From: CAYYDH01 sp964470615
Lineage (GTDB): Bacteria; Patescibacteriota; Minisyncoccia; Minisyncoccales; GWA2-38-27
Assembly: GCA_964470615.1 (NCBI GenBank)
Contig: CAYYDH010000041.1
Coordinates: 1 to 5,439, forward strand
Reading direction: 5' to 3'
DNA: 5,439 nt
The notes below the pieces were generated by a model that was given only the letters and a program-made list of their open reading frames with translations, was not told where the DNA came from and did not search any database. The translations under genes and the position numbers were made by a program. Of the stretch, positions 1-4,253 are shown one piece after another. Every line of letters starts with the position of its first letter. Within the stretch, counting starts at the first letter, position 1.

Positions 1-259
1 CAACAATTATTAAGTCGGGCTCTAATTCTTTAATTTGTGCTTGGCAATTGGCGATATTGGCTGGTTGCGATATTTGGAGATTGTATTTTTCTGCTGAAAC
101 CTTGACTGGCAAGGGAGTGGGAACTTGTTTTCTTCCCATTGGCTTGTCCGGCTCCGTAATAACTAAAACCGGGCTGTATTCATTTTTGATAAGCCCCTCC
201 AGAATTATTGCTCCGAAATCTGGGGTACCGATGAAAACAATTTTTAAGTTATTTTTCAT
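1..259 (-). CDS. fmt: Methionyl-tRNA formyltransferase, N-terminal 86 residues (partial, cut by left edge)
   Basis: Fmt transfers a formyl group from 10-formyl-THF to Met-tRNA(fMet) in the cytoplasm, preparing the initiator tRNA for bacterial translation. The visible part is the start of the N-terminal Rossmann-like formyltransferase domain. It has the opening strand and loop IVFIGTPDFG (residues 7-16), then TEPDKPMGR (35-43), then PTPLPVKVSAEK (47-58), in the order and spacing known for Fmt. Residues 35-49 correspond to the basic loop that in E. coli Fmt contacts the tRNA acceptor stem. The catalytic Asn/His/Asp residues lie beyond the window, and roughly 220 residues of a usual ~310 are missing. 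The ATG at 259 sits inside the end of the upstream HhH gene (11-base overlap, different frame), so translational coupling is likely. The family call is firm. Activity cannot be judged from this fragment. Confidence 0.93.
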   Translation of the reverse strand, partial: MKNNLKIVFIGTPDFGAIILEGLIKNEYSPVLVITEPDKPMGRKQVPTPLPVKVSAEKYNLQISQPANIANCQAQIKELEPDLIIV

Positions 260-914
260 TTTTCAACTTCCATTCAATTTTATTCTCCTTATCGGCGAAT
301 TCCAGCCATTCGCCGTCCTTTGAAATTACATACCATTTTTTTCTTGTTTCCGACCAAATCATCGGGTCCCCCATATAGAACGGCTTTTTGACTATTTCTT
401 TAGGTTTTAAGCGGTCCAGTTCCAACCACTTCTTGAAAACAGTTTCAATGGCATAATCTAAATTGCGGGAATTGGCCCATCCAGCAACCTTGGTGATTGC
501 TTCTTTGGCTTTTTCAATAGAACCGGCCAGCTCTAAAAGCTGTTTTGCTGGCTTGGTAAAGCGGGAATAAACTATCTTGCTTTTTTTAGCGTTTTTCTTT
601 AACTCTTCCAGCGAAACCCCCTTCGTTTCAAAAAAACAGGTGACGATTTGGCGGATTGCGGTTTCCTCTTTTAATTCTTCGTACTGCTTAATCTTTCCTT
701 TTTTCAGATACTCTTCAATTTTCTGGGCAATACTTTGGCCGATTCCCGGAATATTCTTAAGCCCTTTTTCTTTATAAATTAAGGAAATATCCTTATCCAG
801 GCTTTCCAGACTTTTAGCTGCTTTTCTATAAGCGGCGGGCTTGAAAGCTACGCCCTTTATCTCATAAAGGTCGGCGATTTCGTTCAAGATTTTAGCAATT
901 TCTTTATTCGACAT
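249..914 (-). CDS. Helix-hairpin-helix (PolX N-terminal-like) protein with unrecognised C-terminal half, 221 aa
   Basis: Residues 1-83 resemble the N-terminal domain of family X DNA polymerases (8-kDa/HhH region). There is an opening helix MSNKEIAKILNEIADL, then FKPAAYRKAAKSLESL (24-39), then a canonical helix-hairpin-helix NIPGIGQSIAQKIEEYL (54-70), which normally binds DNA backbone non-specifically. After about residue 84 there is no polymerase palm and no PHP domain, so this is not a truncated copy read into another frame. The rest is a helical segment (about 85-165, with WANSRNLDYAIETVFKKWLEL), then a short, probably beta-rich, aromatic tail (KKPFYMGDPMIW, KKWYVISKDGEWLEFA, ending IEWK). 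I infer a DNA-binding role and cannot name an enzyme activity. I chose ATG 914 because it begins the conserved domain exactly and leaves 1 base after the AMMECR1 stop. An upstream in-frame TTG at 932 would add six residues and overlap that gene. The end overlaps fmt by 11 bases. Confidence 0.8.
   Translation of the reverse strand: MSNKEIAKILNEIADLYEIKGVAFKPAAYRKAAKSLESLDKDISLIYKEKGLKNIPGIGQSIAQKIEEYLKKGKIKQYEELKEETAIRQIVTCFFETKGVSLEELKKNAKKSKIVYSRFTKPAKQLLELAGSIEKAKEAITKVAGWANSRNLDYAIETVFKKWLELDRLKPKEIVKKPFYMGDPMIWSETRKKWYVISKDGEWLEFADKENKIEWKLKNEK
267..271 (-). promoter_or_regulatory. Possible Shine-Dalgarno for fmt (GGAAG)
   Basis: On the minus strand GGAAG lies 7 bases before the fmt ATG at 259, inside the last codons of the upstream gene. 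It is a partial anti-SD match at good spacing, and the only start on this strand with a recognisable one. The match is short and could be chance. Confidence 0.35.
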
Positions 915-915
915 T

Positions 916-1437
916 TTAAGTATATTTTTCAATTACGAAGCGGGAAATAATAGTTTTTTCTTTTTTCGGATCAATGCCGCCCTTTCGGCAGACAATAGAG
1001 ATCTGCTGATCAGTTGTTTCCACTCCGTCTATGTCAGGCAGCAATAAGGCGGATTTTTGATAAGAACCGTCCGTTGTCTTTATAATAATACCATATTTCT
1101 TAGGATCAAGTTCTTTAATATTTTCCACTGGTTGGGGCTTGCTCAGAACCGATACGCCAAAAGAAAGATTAGCTAAATCTTTTAACTCCACCGGGTTGAA
1201 GCGGTAATCTTCTAGGGCAGCGGCAATGGCGTTGCTGATGGTTTCTTGAGCAATATTCTCTCTTGTCGGCAAGTAGGTTCCGATGCAGCCGCGCAGATCA
1301 CCTTGCTCCTCAATTGTTACAAAAACGCCAGCCCGTCTTTTTAGAAATTCCAAAGGCAGATTTTCTGGCACAGGGATAACCCTTTTTTCCTTTAGATATA
1401 TTCTTACTGCTTCTTTGGAAAGTTCAGGTAAGGTCAT
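916..1437 (-). CDS. AMMECR1-domain protein (AmmeMemoRadiSam system protein A type), 173 aa
   Basis: This is a stand-alone AMMECR1 domain at about its usual single-domain length. The hallmark LRGCIG is at residues 48-53 and contains the family's invariant Cys (C51). It is followed by AAALEDYRFNPV (72-83), matching the family's A..D.RF.PV block, and then SVLSKPQPV, LLPDIDGVETTDQQISIVCRKGGI and a short C-terminal tail. The domain is conserved from archaea to humans but its biochemical role is not established. In prokaryotes it co-occurs with a MEMO protein and a radical SAM enzyme, and both are present just upstream here. In some bacteria, as I recall, AMMECR1 is fused behind a LigB/MEMO-like domain. 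Here the two are separate genes with a methyltransferase between them. The ATG at 1437 follows the methyltransferase stop by one base and has no clear Shine-Dalgarno, suggesting coupled translation. A nucleotide- or small-molecule-handling role is possible but unproven. Confidence 0.95.
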   Translation of the reverse strand: MTLPELSKEAVRIYLKEKRVIPVPENLPLEFLKRRAGVFVTIEEQGDLRGCIGTYLPTRENIAQETISNAIAAALEDYRFNPVELKDLANLSFGVSVLSKPQPVENIKELDPKKYGIIIKTTDGSYQKSALLLPDIDGVETTDQQISIVCRKGGIDPKKEKTIISRFVIEKYT

Positions 1438-1438
1438 A

Positions 1439-1990
1439 TTATTCTTTTTGGTAGATGTATAATGTCCCGGACTGTTTTTTACCGGTAGGGATTATTTTAA
1501 CTGGCTTCCAGGTGGGAAATTGGAAAGTGTTGGAAACAACCCAAGCGCCGCTTTTTAATTCCTGCTGGAATTTTCCCTCCAGTTTTTTCATGAAGCTTGT
1601 GAGTAAGAAGCAAAAGACAATGTCAGCTTCTTTAAGATCGGCTTTGAACAGGTCTTTTCTGAAAATATCTGCCTTAAGGCCCCTGATGAAGAACTTTATC
1701 TTAGCTTTTAAAAACTGGCTGGGCCAGATTTCATAGCCGATAACCTGGGTTTCAGGATATCTTTTTTTGACTGCAAGAAGCACTTTTCCTGTGCCGCAGC
1801 CCAGGTCAATAAAAACCTTCTTTTCTTTATCTTCCATCGCTTTCAAGAGCGGAGGAATCACCGATGAAAAAGTGGGTAGGGGCGGGATTTTTTTAATTAT
1901 GAAATCCAGCATGTCAAAAATCAAAAAACCCAGATAGATGATTAAAGCTAAGCTGGTGACCAAATCAAAGATTAAGTAGAACCACCTCAT
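1439..1990 (-). CDS. Membrane-anchored class I SAM methyltransferase, FAM173-like, 183 aa
   Basis: Residues 4-32 form a long hydrophobic stretch (LIFDLVTSLALIIYLGFLIF at its core), a single N-terminal transmembrane anchor. No signal-peptidase site is apparent. The Rossmann methyltransferase core follows: motif I VFIDLGCGTG (59-68), acidic end of beta-2 GYE (E87), D113 in the adenine-side position, and motif IV-like DIVFCFL (123-129). Three features match what I remember of the FAM173 family (human ANTKMT and ATPSCKMT, mitochondrial inner-membrane lysine methyltransferases): the proline-rich linker before motif I (PPLPTFSSVIPPLL), an N-terminal membrane segment, and the C-terminal block SGAWVVSNTFQFPTWKPV (147-164). 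By analogy it may methylate a lysine on a membrane or membrane-proximal protein. The substrate is unknown and a small-molecule substrate cannot be excluded. Its ATG overlaps the MEMO-like stop by 4 bases (ATGA), and its own stop is one base from the AMMECR1 start, so it is embedded in the AmmeMemoRadiSam set. Confidence 0.85.
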   Translation of the reverse strand: MRWFYLIFDLVTSLALIIYLGFLIFDMLDFIIKKIPPLPTFSSVIPPLLKAMEDKEKKVFIDLGCGTGKVLLAVKKRYPETQVIGYEIWPSQFLKAKIKFFIRGLKADIFRKDLFKADLKEADIVFCFLLTSFMKKLEGKFQQELKSGAWVVSNTFQFPTWKPVKIIPTGKKQSGTLYIYQKE

Positions 1991-2604
1991 TTTTTAGGAA
2001 ATATCTTAAAATTAGCAACTAAATACCCGACGCCGAGGGGCCCTTGGTATGATAAAACTTCTGGCTGCCACCTGAGTTCGCTTAATATGCCTAAAAGAAA
2101 AGAGAAAGAGCGTAAGCCGCATTCTCCAGCTTCGGGGAAGCTCTTGTTTAGTTCCAGAATCGCTTCCACGTCTTTTTCTTTCAGCGCCTCGTTTAGCTTT
2201 TGGTCAAACTTCGGACCGTCAGGGTGGAATCCGTAGGGGCCATCTTCTCTTAGGCAGTGGGATAGGTCGCCTGAAGCAATTATGGCCCATCTTTTGCTTT
2301 TGTCCAAGCCCTTATATATCTTTTTTCCTTTTTCAAAGTAAGAAGAAGGTTCTTCCAGCCCAGTTAGATACGATTTTACATCTCCTTTGAAATCTCCGGC
2401 TAGGAAATAGAGAGGAACATTGAATCCCCAGTCTTGGTGAGGAGAAGAAATAATTATTGAATCGGGTTTTGCCTTCTTGAATTCTTCAGCTAAGTCGTGA
2501 AGACCGGCCAATGTTTTTTTGACCTTTTCCTTGTCTTCTATCGAGCCGATTTTAGGCAATAAAACCGGGGGGTGGGGGCAGATTGAAGCAAAAACAATAC
2601 TCAT
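1987..2604 (-). CDS. MEMO/LigB-like protein (AmmeMemoRadiSam system protein B type), 205 aa
   Basis: The protein belongs to the MEMO / class III extradiol dioxygenase (LigB) fold group. It starts with ASICPHPPVLLPKIG, containing HPP with H11, followed by IIISSPHQ (H56) and IIASGDLSHCL (D113, H116). Then comes PEAGECGLRS with C162, which I align with the Cys of the CG motif in MEMO (C244 in human MEMO1). His and Cys at these places form the metal-binding pocket known in MEMO and related dioxygenases, so a metal-dependent role is plausible. Dioxygenase activity is not established for MEMO proteins. At 205 residues it is shorter than human MEMO1 (~297) and lacks the usual N-terminal extension, yet both ends look intact. 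Its opening resembles the LigB half of longer LigB-AMMECR1 fusion proteins. The ATG overlaps the radical SAM stop by 4 bases (ATGA), and its stop overlaps the methyltransferase start in the same way. Confidence 0.9.
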   Translation of the reverse strand: MSIVFASICPHPPVLLPKIGSIEDKEKVKKTLAGLHDLAEEFKKAKPDSIIISSPHQDWGFNVPLYFLAGDFKGDVKSYLTGLEEPSSYFEKGKKIYKGLDKSKRWAIIASGDLSHCLREDGPYGFHPDGPKFDQKLNEALKEKDVEAILELNKSFPEAGECGLRSFSFLLGILSELRWQPEVLSYQGPLGVGYLVANFKIFPKK

Positions 2605-3644
2605 TCTATTATATTAAGCTTTTCGTTGCATTTTGAGCATCTTCCTTTGTTATCCGCTCTTTTTACAGAATATCCGATGCGGGAAATCATCTTCTCTTGG
2701 CAATGAGGGCAGAAAGTATTTTCTGATTCTATCCCAGAGACATTGCCGCAATAGACATACTTTAACCCTGTTTCAATTCCTATTCGGTGGGCCAAAGCGA
2801 GGGTCGGGAGGGGAGTGTCCGGTAAATCCTGAAACTTCCAGGAAGCTGTTCCGGAGAACCTGCTTATGTGCCACGGAGTTTCCGGGCCCAATTCGTTTTT
2901 GATAAACAAGGCAGTGTCTTTAAAGTTTTTTTCAGAATCATTTAACCCTGGGATTACCAGCGTTGTTATTTCTGTCCAGATTTTGTTCTTTTTCATAAGT
3001 TTCAAAGTTTCAAGAACCGGAAACAGCTGACCACCGCAATATTTCGCATAGAAATCGTTAGAAAATGATTTTAAGTCAACGTTGGCAGCATCAAGATACG
3101 GAGCAATTAGCTCGAATGATTCTTTTGAAAGAAAGCCATTGGTTACCCAGGCATTTTTAAGGTTCTTTTTCTTGGCTAGCTTCATCGTGTCTAGAGCGTA
3201 CTCTAGAAAAACAGTCGGTTCAGTATAGGTGTAGGAAATTGAGGGCACATTATTTTTTAGTGCCAATTCAACAAGGTTTTTCGGGGTTATCTTCTTTTCG
3301 CCTTCGATGCTTTTAGAAAAAGACGGGAGGTCGATTTCGTCTGAGATTTTAGGTCCTTGCGAGATTGACCAGTTTTGGCAATTGGCGCAGGTAAAGTTGC
3401 ATCCGGCAGTAGCTAAAGAAAGAGATCGGGTGCCAGGCAGAAAATGGAAAAATGGTTTCTTTTCAATCGGGTCAATATGTATGGCGCAGGGTTTACCGTA
3501 AACCAGAGAATAAATTTTGCCGTTCTTATTCTTTCTTACCCCGCAGATCCCGCGCTGGCCGTTTTCAATTATGCAATAATGGGCGCAGGTTTGGCACTGG
3601 GCTGTTTTGCCTTTAATTTTTCTGTATAAATAAGCCTCAACCAT
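2601..3644 (-). CDS. AmmeMemoRadiSam system radical SAM enzyme (PflA-like), 347 aa
   Basis: The radical SAM core is shown by GCNFTCANCQNW, with the CxxxCxxC cluster C82, C86, C89 that holds the [4Fe-4S] site for reductive cleavage of S-adenosylmethionine. Further core elements are YTYTEPTVF, AWVTNGF, ANVDLKSF, LVIPGLND, PWHISRFSG and YVYCGNVSG, all typical of the PflA-like (COG1180) family branch named for its link to AMMECR1 and MEMO. Before the core is a four-Cys module (C17, C20, C24, C34). After it is a zinc-ribbon-like tail with C312/C315 and C336/C339, which may bind zinc or an additional cluster. Full length is as expected for the family. No glycyl-radical enzyme is encoded nearby, so the common label 'pyruvate formate-lyase activating enzyme' should not be applied. 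Its substrate and product are unknown. It is the first gene of the operon. ATG 3644 lies 6 bases after a -10 element with no room for a Shine-Dalgarno, implying a leaderless message. Confidence 0.95.
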   Translation of the reverse strand: MVEAYLYRKIKGKTAQCQTCAHYCIIENGQRGICGVRKNKNGKIYSLVYGKPCAIHIDPIEKKPFFHFLPGTRSLSLATAGCNFTCANCQNWSISQGPKISDEIDLPSFSKSIEGEKKITPKNLVELALKNNVPSISYTYTEPTVFLEYALDTMKLAKKKNLKNAWVTNGFLSKESFELIAPYLDAANVDLKSFSNDFYAKYCGGQLFPVLETLKLMKKNKIWTEITTLVIPGLNDSEKNFKDTALFIKNELGPETPWHISRFSGTASWKFQDLPDTPLPTLALAHRIGIETGLKYVYCGNVSGIESENTFCPHCQEKMISRIGYSVKRADNKGRCSKCNEKLNIIE

Positions 3645-3646
3645 AC

Positions 3647-3675
3647 TTTAATTTTAGCACCCTTTCTGCTAAAAT
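3647..3675 (+). promoter_or_regulatory. Promoter for thpR-murC
   Basis: There is an extended -10 TGCTAAAAT at 3667-3675, with TAAAAT at 3670-3675. The -35 is poor (TTTAAT at 3647-3652, 17-base spacer, 3 of 6), so the TG extension would carry recognition. Eight bases lie between the -10 and the ATG at 3684. This predicts a leader of zero to about two bases, which fits the absence of any Shine-Dalgarno. Confidence 0.55.
3651..3675. repeat. Perfect 9-bp inverted repeat in the divergent intergenic region
   Basis: The left arm ATTTTAGCA (3651-3659) and the right arm TGCTAAAAT (3667-3675) are exact reverse complements separated by seven bases (CCCTTTC). Each arm, read outward, is an extended -10 element for the gene on its side. 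The arms are AT-rich and not followed by a T-run, so the structure is not an intrinsic terminator. It could also serve as a two-fold symmetric protein-binding site. Confidence 0.85.
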
Positions 3676-3680
3676 GTAAA
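3651..3680 (-). promoter_or_regulatory. Promoter for the AmmeMemoRadiSam operon
   Basis: On the minus strand the -35 candidate TTTACA (3680-3675, 5 of 6 to TTGACA) is followed by an 18-base spacer ending in an extended TGC and then -10 TAAAAT (3656-3651). Six bases separate the -10 from the ATG at 3644, so +1 would fall on the A of the start codon: a predicted leaderless mRNA. The promoter is inferred from sequence only. Confidence 0.6.
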
Positions 3681-3683
3681 AAC

Positions 3684-4253
3684 ATGCGGCACAGAATCTT
3701 TATTGCTATAAACCTGCCAGAAAACATTAGAAAAAAGCTGGCTGGTTTTGAGGCGGAATGGCCGAGCCTGCCTGCTCGCTGGACCAAGGGCCTTAATCTT
3801 CATATTACTTTGATTTTTTTAGGATACCTAAACGATGAAGAGCTGTTGGAAGTTTGCCGGTTAACAAAAAAAGCAGCAGAGCGCAATCCAGGTTTTCAGG
3901 TAGCGTTTACAAAAATCTGCTACGGACCGGCTGGTAAAACGCCGCCTCGGATGGTTTGGGCCGTAGGGAAAAAATCGCCAGAGTTCTCAATTCTGCGCGA
4001 TGATCTGGAAAAGACCTTTTTGCAGTCAGAGAAAGTTAGTTTTTCTCGAGAAGAAAAGTCCTTTTCTCCTCATATTACGTTGGCCAGAATAAGGCGGTGG
4101 GATTGGCGGAAGATAGAGCCGGAAGAGAGGTTGAATATAGACAAGGACGTTAGTTTGGTTTTTGATGTTGATTCAATCGAGGTGATGGAGAGCGAGTCAA
4201 AAAAAGGGGGTCCCGTGTACACCATAATAGAGTCTCATAACTTAAAAACATGA
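3684..4253 (+). CDS. thpR: RNA 2',3'-cyclic phosphodiesterase (2H family, '2'-5' RNA ligase'), 189 aa
   Basis: This is a 2H phosphoesterase with both catalytic HxTx motifs: HITL at residues 40-43 and HITL at 130-133. Known ThpR enzymes open RNA 2',3'-cyclic phosphates to 2'-phosphates and can join tRNA halves with a 2'-5' bond in vitro. The cellular role in bacteria is not well defined. Other supporting features are the opening RIFIAINLP (4-12), the pre-motif ARWTKGLNLHITLIFLG (31-47), and TPPRMVWAVG (86-95), a conserved inter-motif strand. Length is normal for the family (about 180-190). The protein looks soluble, with no signal peptide. The ATG is the first in frame after the promoter and has no Shine-Dalgarno. 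The stop overlaps the murC start by 4 bases (ATGA), so the two genes are probably co-transcribed and translationally coupled, without an obvious functional link between RNA processing and cell-wall synthesis. Confidence 0.93.
   Translation: MRHRIFIAINLPENIRKKLAGFEAEWPSLPARWTKGLNLHITLIFLGYLNDEELLEVCRLTKKAAERNPGFQVAFTKICYGPAGKTPPRMVWAVGKKSPEFSILRDDLEKTFLQSEKVSFSREEKSFSPHITLARIRRWDWRKIEPEERLNIDKDVSLVFDVDSIEVMESESKKGGPVYTIIESHNLKT

Larger units (their letters stand above)
1..3644 (-). other. Probable six-gene operon: radical SAM - MEMO - methyltransferase - AMMECR1 - HhH - fmt
   Basis: All six genes run the same way. Junctions are an ATGA 4-base overlap, a second ATGA overlap, a 1-base gap, a 1-base gap and an 11-base overlap. 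No terminator or internal promoter gap is visible. Tight coupling suggests a single transcript from the divergent control region and roughly matched expression. Whether the operon continues past fmt is outside the window. Confidence 0.85.

Noticed and set aside
41..53. 13-base repeat TTGGCAATTGGCG, second copy at 3375-3387
   Set aside because: Both copies encode the peptide Ala-Asn-Cys-Gln inside unrelated conserved genes (fmt and the radical SAM motif). Coincidence of coding is enough to explain it.
915..932. Alternative upstream TTG start at 932 for the HhH gene
   Set aside because: It would add six residues not part of the conserved domain and overlap the AMMECR1 gene. The ATG at 914 begins exactly where the PolX-like N-terminal domain starts.
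2633..2902. Plus-strand open frames inside the radical SAM gene (also 3307-3501 and 3444-3629)
   Set aside because: They are antisense to a long, motif-complete gene, and their translations show no recognisable domain.
2601..3644. Label as pyruvate formate-lyase activating enzyme
   Set aside because: No glycyl-radical enzyme lies in the window, and the neighbouring MEMO and AMMECR1 genes plus the extra Cys modules identify the AmmeMemoRadiSam branch.
3651..3675. Inverted repeat as an intrinsic terminator
   Set aside because: The stem is AT-rich, there is no T-run on either side, and no gene ends there. Both flanking genes start outward from it.
3569..3787. Minus-strand open frame of 72 codons across the divergent promoter region
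   Set aside because: It overlaps the radical SAM gene in another frame and runs antisense to the start of thpR. It resembles no family and would place a gene across the promoters.
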